A DNA stretch of 24,981 bases from a virus: IMG/VR virus record IMGVR_UViG_3300010389_000127, positions 1 to 24,981 of that record; one strand, given 5' to 3'. Both the position numbers and the translations under genes were made by a program. The stretch's first letter is position 1. The number at the start of each line of letters is the position of its first letter. Positions 1-6,451 of the stretch are shown here, piece by piece. Below the pieces are notes generated by a model. The model was not told the origin of the DNA. It searched no databases and saw only the letters and a list, made by a program, of their open reading frames with translations.

Positions 1-2
1 TC

Positions 3-695
3 TTCAATGGCAACCGCAACCAGTTCCGTAAGCGCATTGACATCACGATCAGTGCGTTCGCTGAGTTTGCTAAGGATAAGCCTGACGCCATGCTGTACCT
101 GCATATGGGTACCAAGGACCAGGGATGGGATGTGATGAACATCTTTGGCCGTGAGATGTCTCGCCGTGGCCTGGATGGGAACGGACGCATCATCATGACA
201 GCCAACTCCTCTGGTCCGCCGTCTGTGCCCGTGAGCATGCTGGAGACCATCTACCAGGCTGTTGATGTGGGCGTTAACACCTGTAAGGGTGAGGGCTGGG
301 GTCTCGTCAACTTCGAGCACGCTGCCTGCCGCGTTGCCCAGGTGGTGCCTGATCACACCTCCTGCAAGGAGATCTTCGAGGGCTACGGCAAACTGATCCG
401 CTGCGACCACATCGATGTGGACACCAACTTTGGTCGTGAGATGCCCTGCCCCTCCGATACCCACCTTGCAGAGATCCTGACCGAACTCTATGAAGACCGC
501 GACAAGCTCAATGCCGTGGCTGAGCTGTGCTACATACGCGCTACGGACGAGCAGTTCAACTGGGATACGGTTGCTGCTCAGTTCGATGGGGTGTTCCACG
601 AGGTGCTCAACTCTGGGATCGAGCAGCCTGCTGTGAGCATGGGTAAGAAAAAAAAGAAGACGAAGAAGGCGGACAAGGAACTAGCTGCGGTGTAA
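3..695 (+). CDS. Glycosyltransferase, GT-B fold (GT4-like), 5' end outside window
   Basis: The reading frame is open from the left edge (first full codon at 3), so the amino end is missing and about 230 residues remain. The visible part is the carboxy-terminal nucleotide-sugar-binding half of a GT-B enzyme. The stretch RNQFRKRIDITISAFAEF resembles the first strand and helix of that domain, and EGWGLVNFE is a textbook EX7E motif of retaining family 4 transferases, followed by a typical VVPDHTSCKEIF segment. Such phage enzymes transfer sugars to DNA, virion proteins or host glycans; the acceptor cannot be read here. The protein ends in a Lys-rich tail (GKKKKKTKKADK) encoded by an 8-A run that also forms the slippery heptamer AAAAAAG (see findings). 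A terminator-like hairpin follows about 30 nt after the stop. Confidence 0.8.
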   Translation, partial: FNGNRNQFRKRIDITISAFAEFAKDKPDAMLYLHMGTKDQGWDVMNIFGREMSRRGLDGNGRIIMTANSSGPPSVPVSMLETIYQAVDVGVNTCKGEGWGLVNFEHAACRVAQVVPDHTSCKEIFEGYGKLIRCDHIDVDTNFGREMPCPSDTHLAEILTELYEDRDKLNAVAELCYIRATDEQFNWDTVAAQFDGVFHEVLNSGIEQPAVSMGKKKKKTKKADKELAAV

Positions 696-725
696 GCTCT
701 GACCGGACGATCTATGGGTGAATGA

Positions 726-753
726 GCCTCCTGCCAACGCGGGGGGCTTTTTT
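726..753 (+). terminator. Rho-independent terminator after the glycosyltransferase
   Basis: GCCTCC (726-731) pairs with GGGGGC (742-747), using one G-U pair, around a loop of about 10 nt, and is followed by six T residues. It lies about 30 nt after the stop at 695 and before a non-coding gap, as expected for the end of a rightward transcript. Confidence 0.6.
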
Positions 754-764
754 GTGGACTATCT

Positions 765-779
765 GTCTCATGTTGAGAC
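765..779. repeat. Inverted repeat GTCTCA-3-TGAGAC in the gap
   Basis: A perfect 6-bp dyad with a 3-nt loop directly follows the terminator. The same GTCTCATG...GAGAC core is at the centre of the 24-bp palindrome at 21922-21945. It may be a protein-binding site or an RNA hairpin; its function is unknown. Confidence 0.35.
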
Positions 780-824
780 TCAGTCGTCGGTGTGGAGAAT
801 GCAGACTTTGGGGGTGTTTCAATC

Positions 825-866
825 CTTACGTAAGCTAGACGACAATAAGACGATATACGTCGTCTA
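825..866. promoter_or_regulatory. Dyad cluster upstream of the HNH-like gene (candidate operator or promoter zone)
   Basis: The palindrome CTTACGTAAG (825-834) is followed at once by an 8-bp perfect inverted repeat, TAGACGAC (836-843) and GTCGTCTA (859-866). The AGACGA core is repeated between the arms (849-854). An AT-rich TATAAAGA (872-879), one mismatch from the T4 late promoter TATAAATA, comes just after. This 696-955 gap is the largest non-coding stretch in the window and holds no ORF I would defend. A regulatory role is inferred from position and symmetry only. Confidence 0.35.
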
Positions 867-955
867 CCTTATATAAAGATAAAAGTAGGGTCAAACTCTG
901 CATCTCTGCACACCACGACAATCAGGCGTATACTGTCCTTACTCGAACCCTGGTC

Positions 956-1621
956 ATGGCAAACCTCCTTTCCAACCTGCCCTCCTTCCGGCATGTGCCA
1001 GGTATTGAGCAGCTGGAGGAGGACCGACTCAACGAGCTGGGCTACTACACCGGCTTCCCTTGCCCTCACAACCATCTCATCCGAGACTCAACCAACCATT
1101 GGTGTTATGAGTGCGTCAACAAGATCTTGAGTAACGTCTGTGGTTTCGACCTCAACTATCTCAACGCTGAGTACCGCATCAAGTACGGCAAGCTCTGGAA
1201 GTCTGTGCAGATCGGCTTCCCTGATGAGTGTTGGGAGATCAGATCCCCTGGTGGTACCACGCCTAAGAGGGTGTGTATGCCGTCCTACCGATCCGAATAC
1301 AACAAGCAGAAGTCTGATAACGTCAACATCCACAAGGCCATCTACCAGTGCGCCTGGGGGGATGTGGGGGATCTAAAAGTGACACGCCTATGTGCCAACC
1401 CCAAGTGTGCCAATCCACTCCACCTGGTCTCCAGCTTCAATCGCAACTTCCCTCCGAAGACCATCTCACCACTGGAGGTGGAGTTCAAAGCAGAGAAGCT
1501 GATGCTGTATCACCGTCGCCAGCAGCAAGGCTTGGGTATGCAACCACTTAATAGAAAGGAGCAAAAGAACGCTATTACCAATCCCGAATATGTAAAAGAT
1601 CGCCCAGAGTACAATGAATAA
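956..1621 (+). CDS. HNH-like zinc-binding protein, probable homing endonuclease relative
   Basis: A 221-residue protein with two Cys/His clusters. CPHNH (36-40) with CYEC (50-53) resembles a small zinc ribbon, and IHKAIY (125-130) followed by LCANPKCANPLHL (145-157) matches the HNH_3 pattern of phage homing endonucleases (HR.vY ... HLC.NP.CvNP.HL). In the usual family the residue before LC is the catalytic His; here it reads VTRLC, with Arg in that place. The protein may therefore bind DNA without cutting, or use another residue. The stand-alone gene sits between the gap and a virion gene, as mobile HNH genes often do. Its ATG has no strong ribosome-binding site. The stop codon overlaps a late-promoter-like AATAAATA for the next gene. 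Confidence 0.65.
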   Translation: MANLLSNLPSFRHVPGIEQLEEDRLNELGYYTGFPCPHNHLIRDSTNHWCYECVNKILSNVCGFDLNYLNAEYRIKYGKLWKSVQIGFPDECWEIRSPGGTTPKRVCMPSYRSEYNKQKSDNVNIHKAIYQCAWGDVGDLKVTRLCANPKCANPLHLVSSFNRNFPPKTISPLEVEFKAEKLMLYHRRQQQGLGMQPLNRKEQKNAITNPEYVKDRPEYNE

Positions 1622-1624
1622 ATA
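1617..1624 (+). promoter_or_regulatory. T4-type late promoter motif (AATAAATA)
   Basis: AATAAATA matches the NATAAATA late-promoter consensus of T4-like phages and cyanomyoviruses exactly. It overlaps the stop codon of the HNH-like gene and lies 16 nt before the GTG of the next gene, a probable virion protein. The short distance would leave a very short 5' leader. Confidence 0.4.
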
Positions 1625-1640
1625 GGGCTGTGTCGTTGTA

Positions 1641-2570
1641 GTGGCTAGGGTTTCAAATCAATCTAGTCAGCGTCAAAGGACGAGATCCAATCCTTTGAAC
1701 CTGGGAACATTTGATGATCTTGCTCTGCGCTTTCTGACGGGCAAGCTTGGACCCGAATACAAAGTCACGGCAGATGGTTACGGCGGCGGTACGTTTAACC
1801 ATTGGTTCCAGATCAATCTGCTTAAGCCCGCCTGGGTGATTGCAACCAAGGCTGGTTCGGCAAGACCTCAGTATCTCAATGTTTCATTTTACGACTTAAA
1901 TGAGACACCTATAGACGGACGTAATCCGTTCGATACTGATTCCATCATTGAAGGCAGGAGTCTGACGACGGAACAGATCTACTATCCGTATCTGGATACC
2001 TTTATGGGTGCTCAGTCTGATCTGTACAACACCTTCGAGCGTCTCCGTTTAGACCGTGGTGATGATCGTTACTTTCCGCTCCAAGCTGGTAGCTATCTCC
2101 TCTGCATTTCTTCTACGCGTAACGAACCGCTTGATTACGCTCTGGGACTTGTCATCGAGTTCCCAGTAGAAGAGCTGCTGTTGGCACTGGAAGATTTTTC
2201 CTTGTATCTCCAGGAGAACACGATTGATCCGGTGACCACAATTACGGTTGAGTCTCCGGTCACTGTCGACACAATCATTTCTAATCTCGCTGGTAAACCA
2301 AACGGCTTTACTCAGACTCTTTGTGAAATCGATAGTGGCGTTACTGTAACAGTGCTTGACGGGTCTGAGTGGTTAATTGGTGATGTCACAGGTGGCGGCG
2401 GTACTGCTGCACAGGAAGATAACTTCTTTGTCTTGGAATTCGGAAACGACGAGTTCCTCAATACGATCCACGATCACACACTGTCAGAATGGAGAGATGC
2501 CTGGAACCGTCAACATCAACAGACGGATCGATTCCCAGACATCTTTGTACCGCTGACAAACAGGCCATGA
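1641..2570 (+). CDS. Probable virion structural protein, unknown fold
   Basis: A 309-residue protein starting at GTG (1641); no in-frame ATG gives a better start. After a basic, Ser/Gln-rich amino end come beta-strand-rich segments. The part reading FPLQAGSYLLCISSTRNEPLDYALGLVIEFP resembles carbohydrate-binding or pre-peptidase-type beta sandwiches, but only loosely. A Val/Thr-rich stretch (DPVTTITVESPVTVDT) links to a carboxy domain with GGGG (about residue 252) and an Asp/His-rich end. I do not recognise the family. A late promoter motif just upstream and the holin and lysis neighbours suggest a late structural role such as fibre or baseplate decoration. It overlaps the next gene by 4 nt (ATGA). 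Confidence 0.55.
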   Translation: MARVSNQSSQRQRTRSNPLNLGTFDDLALRFLTGKLGPEYKVTADGYGGGTFNHWFQINLLKPAWVIATKAGSARPQYLNVSFYDLNETPIDGRNPFDTDSIIEGRSLTTEQIYYPYLDTFMGAQSDLYNTFERLRLDRGDDRYFPLQAGSYLLCISSTRNEPLDYALGLVIEFPVEELLLALEDFSLYLQENTIDPVTTITVESPVTVDTIISNLAGKPNGFTQTLCEIDSGVTVTVLDGSEWLIGDVTGGGGTAAQEDNFFVLEFGNDEFLNTIHDHTLSEWRDAWNRQHQQTDRFPDIFVPLTNRP

Positions 2571-2704
2571 TTGGTTTTTACAACTGGCTCATCTGTAAAT
2601 TGTTCAAACGGTGCCATATCTATAAAGAAACTCCGGCCGAACAATTCAACCGTTATTGTGAAGACAATCCAAGCGCTGTAGAGTGCCGTGTATATGACAT
2701 CTGA
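2567..2704 (+). CDS. Small conserved cyanophage-type protein, 45 aa
   Basis: The ATG at 2567 overlaps the previous stop (ATGA), which argues for this start over an upstream one in the same frame. The product begins with a hydrophobic segment (MIGFYNWLICKLF) and ends in EDNPSAVECRVYDI. The ending resembles short cyanophage proteins that finish in CxDNPxAxECxVYD, as I recall them, with two carboxy-terminal cysteines (residues 33 and 40) that could bind metal or form a disulfide. The function is unknown. Coupling with its neighbours suggests expression with late genes. Confidence 0.6.
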   Translation: MIGFYNWLICKLFKRCHIYKETPAEQFNRYCEDNPSAVECRVYDI

Positions 2705-2706
2705 GG

Positions 2707-3180
2707 ATGGGGATCTTTACCCACTTAATCAAGAAGAAACCCAAAGTACGAATAAAAAGAAGAAAAACTGTTACCTTCCACCATCTGGAGGATGGTTCTC
2801 TGGTCAAAACCCGCCTGATCCCATGGCTCAAAGCGGGGAGTGGAGTCGTTTGGCTCGGATCTGTAGCGAATGCAAGGAGTGTGAGGCAGATCAACGATTG
2901 GTTGATGCGTCGAAAGAACCGTCGTACCCGCCGGCTGGATGGCAATTTGACCGGTAAGTCGGGCAATAAGGTCCAGGCTATTGCAATCCGTTCTCTCAGG
3001 GAGTGGATCGATTACGTCCCACCGGGTGACTCGGTTGTTTTCCGGTGTGAATCAGCTATGCCCGCCAAGCAATTTCGCGTTTGGAAAAAGTGGATCCTGC
3101 GCCATGACTGGGATCTTAATCCTGAGATTGACGAAGAGCTTAAGTCTTTCTTTTTCTATAAACCAAGGGACATAGAATAA
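2707..3180 (+). CDS. Hypothetical basic protein, 157 aa
   Basis: It starts 2 nt after the previous stop. The first 25 residues are strongly basic (KKKPKVRIKRRK), and a second basic patch is at about 85-95 (RRKNRRTRRLDG). The middle holds a Gly/Val-rich hydrophobic strand (WLKAGSGVVWLGSV), and the end is acidic and Trp-rich. No catalytic motif is visible and I do not recognise the family. The charge pattern would suit nucleic-acid or membrane-phosphate contact. It belongs to the rightward late cluster that ends with the holin-like gene. Confidence 0.6.
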   Translation: MGIFTHLIKKKPKVRIKRRKTVTFHHLEDGSLVKTRLIPWLKAGSGVVWLGSVANARSVRQINDWLMRRKNRRTRRLDGNLTGKSGNKVQAIAIRSLREWIDYVPPGDSVVFRCESAMPAKQFRVWKKWILRHDWDLNPEIDEELKSFFFYKPRDIE

Positions 3181-3199
3181 AAGAAACAGGAGATATCCT

Positions 3200-3361
3200 A
3201 TGGACTTTAACAAGTACATCGAGCTGGCACTGGCTATCCATGCCGTTGCTTCTATCATCGTGGCAATGACGCCAACCCCTGCCGATGACAAGATTATCGG
3301 TAAGCTCTATAAACTGATCGAGACACTGGCCCTGGTGGTTGGCAAGGCTAAACAACGCTGA
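3200..3361 (+). CDS. Holin-like small membrane protein, 53 aa
   Basis: A good ribosome-binding site (AGGAGA, 3188-3193) precedes ATG 3200. The product has one hydrophobic segment (IELALAIHAVASIIVAMT, residues 7-24), then TPTPADD and a second amphipathic helix ending in KAKQR. The pattern membrane helix, TPTPxDD, YKxIE, Lys-rich end resembles small phage proteins often annotated as putative holins. A holin would open the inner membrane so the endolysin reaches peptidoglycan. The endolysin gene is close by on the other strand, which supports but does not prove this. The stop (3359-3361) abuts the stop of the convergent gene, and two rightward terminators lie within the next 155 nt. Confidence 0.55.
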   Translation: MDFNKYIELALAIHAVASIIVAMTPTPADDKIIGKLYKLIETLALVVGKAKQR

Positions 3362-3523
3362 TCAATCAGGCAGAGCCTGAAACCAGAAGACAACACCACC
3401 TTGTTCTTCTACCCAATCACGAGTTGCAAGTGCGTCATTCTTACTTAGAGTGACGCATTTTTTTTGATCTCCAACTTCCCAGCACATATTGACGCGTATG
3501 TGCGGATTTTTTTTGCATTTCAT
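3362..3523 (-). CDS. Small conserved protein, 53 aa, coding region overlaps two antisense terminators
   Basis: I chose the ATG at 3523-3521 because it overlaps the endolysin stop (ATGA), indicating translational coupling; a longer reading from 3571 would run into the endolysin gene. The product (MKCKKNPHIRVNMCW... to FWFQALPD) has two cysteines in its first half, a predicted helix (NDALATRDWVEEQ) and a Trp/Phe-rich end. The function is unknown. Read on the other strand, the same bases contain two hairpins each followed by eight T residues (3431-3465 and 3482-3514); in this gene the T runs become Lys/Asn codons (KKC, KKN). Confidence 0.6.
   Translation of the reverse strand: MKCKKNPHIRVNMCWEVGDQKKCVTLSKNDALATRDWVEEQGGVVFWFQALPD
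3431..3465 (+). terminator. Strong rightward Rho-independent terminator, first of two
   Basis: TGCGTCA (3431-3437) pairs perfectly with TGACGCA (3451-3457) around a 13-nt loop and is followed by eight T. It stands 70 nt after the stop of the holin-like gene and would end the rightward late transcript before it runs into the leftward operon. It lies wholly inside the leftward 53-aa gene. Confidence 0.75.
3482..3514 (+). terminator. Second rightward Rho-independent terminator
   Basis: GCACATA (3482-3488) pairs perfectly with TATGTGC (3497-3503) around an 8-nt loop, then GGA and eight T (3507-3514). It has the same orientation as the terminator 17 nt before it and probably acts as a backup. It is also inside the leftward 53-aa gene. 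Confidence 0.65.
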
Positions 3524-4617
3524 TTTGAGACCAGGATCGCCCAGCCTGTGTTGTTCCCATCGCACTCCCAACGCCGTAACCAGTTCTTGCGACTGTACTT
3601 TACTGCAGTACCACGCTTGCGATCATTGCTGACGTAACCGCCATTAACGAGGTCTGCTTCTCCGTTGGGATCGTGGAATATAAAGGAATCTTTGTCGTAC
3701 CCAATGCAGCAGGTCCAGTGCCCACCACCAGTCGGGTAACTAACGTTGCCTTTGTGTAACCAACCTACTGCAACAGGCCTGCCTTCGTTGATCTCTTTCT
3801 CTAACAGAGCAGCGTTGCCGTTGGTAATAAAAGTTGCCTTAAGTCCCAGAGATTTGAGCGCAGCTAGTTGTGCGTTCTTATCTGTTGTATCTCCATACTT
3901 ACTGCGGATTTTATTGTATTCATCATCGCTTTTAACCTTGCCGTAATACCGGGCAATCATGGCGCAAGTTGATGAGAAACATTCGCGATATCCAGTTCCT
4001 GACTGGTTGTCCAGCTGGTACTCGTAAGGCACTAACAGTGTCCGTTCAGCAGTGGTTGAGCCACCACTAAACTGCAGCTTTTGATCCATAATCTGCTGCA
4101 ATTTTGTACTATATGCGGGATCTGTAGCGTACCCTTCTTTAACTAAAAGCTCTGCACATTCATTGCGAGAGGAAGCTCGATTAACTCCTTTAAAACGACC
4201 AAAATCTTTGTACCAGCGTTCCACAAGGTAGAACACACAGGTCTCAAGGTCGGGAAAATCAATGAAGCTGGCAGTGATCGTGATCCAGGTGTTGTTGATG
4301 AACTCTTGGGTACTGACAGAACTACCAGATCCTTTCAATCCGAATGCGTTCCACTTACCTGAGAAATGCTTACCCCATCCCGACTCAAGTGCCCATTGTG
4401 CACAAACGCATTCAGGAAATTTTGCACCGGCTTTTTTGGCGGCTGCATACACTCCTTCCCAAGTATTTGAGGTAGTTTCTTTTTGCTCTTCTCGATAACG
4501 CTTGGCAAACTCATCGAGGTTTGCCTGGGAGATCGTGCCTTGCAACCACTCCCAAGCTTTGAGTTGATGAGGCAGTTCTTTGTAGAACTTAGCTGCGTCC
4601 GCTAGTTTTATAGACAT
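3520..4617 (-). CDS. Endolysin-like protein: glucosaminidase plus C39-like peptidase
   Basis: A 365-residue two-domain cell-wall enzyme. Residues about 50-180 match the FlgJ/LytG-type glucosaminidase domain: CAQWALESGWGKH carries the catalytic Glu at 78, followed by NAFGLKG. Residues about 195-365 look like a papain-like C39-family peptidase: Cys213 in RECFSSTCAM (equivalent to the usual CGPTSxAM), His300 in GGGHW and Asp316/Asn318 in HDPNGE. Together they would cut both glycan strands and peptide cross-links. It could act in lysis or in entry if carried on the virion. AAGGA stands 4 nt before ATG 4617, inside a 7-bp hairpin (4621-4646) that could hide it. The next gene is coupled by ATGA. 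A GH24 lysozyme is encoded elsewhere in the window, so this may not be the only lysis enzyme. Confidence 0.8.
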   Translation of the reverse strand: MSIKLADAAKFYKELPHQLKAWEWLQGTISQANLDEFAKRYREEQKETTSNTWEGVYAAAKKAGAKFPECVCAQWALESGWGKHFSGKWNAFGLKGSGSSVSTQEFINNTWITITASFIDFPDLETCVFYLVERWYKDFGRFKGVNRASSRNECAELLVKEGYATDPAYSTKLQQIMDQKLQFSGGSTTAERTLLVPYEYQLDNQSGTGYRECFSSTCAMIARYYGKVKSDDEYNKIRSKYGDTTDKNAQLAALKSLGLKATFITNGNAALLEKEINEGRPVAVGWLHKGNVSYPTGGGHWTCCIGYDKDSFIFHDPNGEADLVNGGYVSNDRKRGTAVKYSRKNWLRRWECDGNNTGWAILVSK

Positions 4618-4620
4618 ATC

Positions 4621-4646
4621 CTTAAAGCTGTTACTACAACTTTAAG
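4621..4646 (-). promoter_or_regulatory. Hairpin covering the endolysin ribosome-binding site
   Basis: In the leftward transcript CTTAAAG and CTTTAAG form a perfect 7-bp stem with a 12-nt loop, just before ATG 4617. The second arm contains the AAG of the AAGGA ribosome-binding site, so folding would partly block initiation. The stem is A/T-rich and so only moderately stable. Confidence 0.35.
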
Positions 4647-4656
4647 TCACCTCTTT

Positions 4657-5367
4657 TTAACGCGCAGCATCGAAAGCACAGTGAGCCCTTTGCCCATCTT
4701 GCAGCACGTAATGGAAAAAGATCTGGTGGTAGTAAAGCTCTTCTCCTTTACCAAACAGCTTTTTGTTGCGGTTTGCACCAGGCATTGCTTCTCGCCAGTG
4801 AGGACGTTCACAACCTTTGTAAACCATACCGTCCCCTGGCTCAAGAACTACCTTGCGATCTTCCCCAGGTACAAGAACGTTTTCTTTTTTCTTGTCACTG
4901 TAAACGTCTGGAGTTTTAATCCAGATTGGCCATTCTTCGTCCCCACCAGATAGGTTGGTGCTGATGTGAACAGTTACTGAAATCTCACATGCATCACGAT
5001 CTGCATGCATCTTTAACTCTTGACCAGGAAAATAAAATCGATCGTAATAGTACGTGTTGTACAACGGACGACCAAGTTTTTCTTCTAATTTCAAGCGGAT
5101 TTGGCTGTGAATCTCACGGTATTGCGGGTGCCAATACCTAGCGAGCGATCCTTCTACCTGTGCTTCCACAGGATTGTGATTAAACTGGTCTGTTGTTTTT
5201 CCCCAGTAGTTGATCTGTCCTCGTTCTTTGGGGACAGGATGATACAACTCTTTTGGGTTCCATAAATCTTTGATGACTAAGTAACCGTCTCGATCAAACG
5301 CTTCATTCCTAGTCCACGAAGTACCAGTGTTGAAACGTTCTTGTGCAGCAAGTTGATGAATATCCAT
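4657..5367 (-). CDS. 2OG-Fe(II) oxygenase
   Basis: A 236-residue protein with the double-stranded beta-helix signature of Fe(II)/2-oxoglutarate dioxygenases: HAD at 121-123 (iron-binding HxD) in KMHADRDACEISVTVHIS, and the distal His190 in LEPGDGMVYKGCERPHW. The amino end (FDRDGYLVIKDLWNP) is typical of phytanoyl- and prolyl-hydroxylase-like members. The family couples 2-oxoglutarate decarboxylation to hydroxylation of a protein, nucleobase or small molecule; the substrate cannot be deduced. Related enzymes are common in marine cyanophages. It lies 8 nt after a second oxygenase of a different subfamily, in one leftward operon with tail fibres and an endolysin, so modification of a structural or surface molecule is a reasonable guess. 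Confidence 0.8.
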   Translation of the reverse strand: MDIHQLAAQERFNTGTSWTRNEAFDRDGYLVIKDLWNPKELYHPVPKERGQINYWGKTTDQFNHNPVEAQVEGSLARYWHPQYREIHSQIRLKLEEKLGRPLYNTYYYDRFYFPGQELKMHADRDACEISVTVHISTNLSGGDEEWPIWIKTPDVYSDKKKENVLVPGEDRKVVLEPGDGMVYKGCERPHWREAMPGANRNKKLFGKGEELYYHQIFFHYVLQDGQRAHCAFDAAR

Positions 5368-5375
5368 GGTTTACT

Positions 5376-5996
5376 TCACTTCCAACGGGGGCCAACGGTC
5401 CAGCCTACAAGGGATTTACGAATCCCTTTACGTACTTTTAAAACCCGGTGTTGAGTGCGGGAATCAAAAAGGATAATGGTTCCGCGCTTGCGAGGAGTAA
5501 TGTAAGATTTACCTGCTTCATCCAGGAGTTGAAGGTTTCCTCCTTCGTAATCATCTGGATCTGATAACTGAAGAACAAACGAAAGTTTACGAACCATCTC
5601 GACACGTTCGTTGAGATAATCCTGTGCTAAGCCGTCTGCACGGTTACCTACGGATACCGGCTTGTATTGTGTAGCTAAACCGGCATCATTGTGCCAGCCA
5701 TAAAATTCTCCTTTTTCGTACTTGGTGTATTGCATGGATTCACCATCAATACAACGCAGGTTGTAAAGGAAGTTTTCCCGGTTAGCACGCTCAATATAGT
5801 GCCAAATAAACCCACCAACCCAATTTGTGGTTGGCACCCAAGCGTTTTTGGAGTTCCGTTTTTCTTTATTTAAGGCATCCCCATGAAGCTTAGAGTCCGC
5901 CATCTGATCGTCAAATTTTTCAGATAGGTCTCGCTCAATGATATTTACGACATCCTCTGGGATGTCCGTAAAATACCAAACACTTTGAAATGCCAT
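5376..5996 (-). CDS. Prolyl-4-hydroxylase-type 2OG-Fe(II) oxygenase (PKHD-like)
   Basis: I take the start at ATG 5996 (206 aa); TTG and GTG codons lie just upstream but are less likely. Iron ligands are His102 and Asp104 (GWHNDAG) and His183 (SRTQHRVLKV). Arg193 in GIRKSLVGW is the expected 2-oxoglutarate carboxylate ligand. DDYEGGNLQL and KRGTIILFDS are typical of the PKHD/PiuC branch of prolyl-4-hydroxylase-like enzymes. All four catalytic positions are intact, so an active enzyme is expected. It sits between the MAHFAEL fibre-associated gene and the other oxygenase. The ribosome-binding site is weak. The substrate is unknown; Gly/Pro-rich fibre proteins encoded just upstream are candidates. 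Confidence 0.85.
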   Translation of the reverse strand: MAFQSVWYFTDIPEDVVNIIERDLSEKFDDQMADSKLHGDALNKEKRNSKNAWVPTTNWVGGFIWHYIERANRENFLYNLRCIDGESMQYTKYEKGEFYGWHNDAGLATQYKPVSVGNRADGLAQDYLNERVEMVRKLSFVLQLSDPDDYEGGNLQLLDEAGKSYITPRKRGTIILFDSRTQHRVLKVRKGIRKSLVGWTVGPRWK

Positions 5997-6025
5997 CACC
6001 AAAAATCAATCTTGGCTCATCATAC

Positions 6026-6427
6026 CTAATTTTGAGGGTCTGGGATGTGAAGTTCCCAATTTTGATTGGCTTCATCCCAAGTGTAGTAATAACCTGCCTC
6101 AATTTCAGCTGGTGTCAGCTCAGGCATTGGAATCGGGGCCTTCCAGCTTGCTGTAGTTGGATCTAAAATCCAAGAAGGATACGGTTTAGGAGGAATAAAC
6201 GCATCAAGAGTTGCATCGTAACTAAACCCAATGCCTGCATAATGAAAACGAATGTTCCCGTTATAAGATGTTTGCTTCCAATTGGTATTTAAACCAAACA
6301 AACGGCGGCAAAATGCAATGCCTAGCTCTTCATTTTCAACACCATTAACGTCGTGCGTATCTTCGTTTGCAACAACGATAACGCGAGTAACGATATTGTT
6401 CGAATCTAGTTCGGCAAAATGAGCCAT
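6026..6427 (-). CDS. Conserved tail-fibre-associated protein (MAHFAEL family)
   Basis: A 133-residue protein starting MAHFAELDSNNIVTRVIVV and containing KQTSYNGNIRFHYAGIGFSYD and FIPPKPYPSWILD. I know this pattern from many marine phages, where a short protein of this type is encoded beside tail-fibre genes and is usually annotated as hypothetical or structural. The carboxy part (PAEIEAGYYYTWDEANQNWEL) is aromatic-rich like fibre tips. A GGAGA ribosome-binding site stands 6 nt before ATG 6427. Its place directly after the glycine-rich adhesin suggests a role at the fibre tip or in fibre assembly, which is inference. Confidence 0.75.
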   Translation of the reverse strand: MAHFAELDSNNIVTRVIVVANEDTHDVNGVENEELGIAFCRRLFGLNTNWKQTSYNGNIRFHYAGIGFSYDATLDAFIPPKPYPSWILDPTTASWKAPIPMPELTPAEIEAGYYYTWDEANQNWELHIPDPQN

Positions 6428-6451
6428 TTTAAATCTCCGAATTATTAAAAA

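Noticed and set aside
869-1333. Leftward ORFs opposite the HNH-like gene
   Set aside because: They overlap a protein with clear zinc-binding motifs and lack ribosome-binding sites or domains.
3366-3380. Short hairpin TCAGGC-AGA-GCCTGA at the convergent stops, considered as a leftward terminator
   Set aside because: No T run follows on either strand, and the hairpin is within the coding part of the 53-aa gene.
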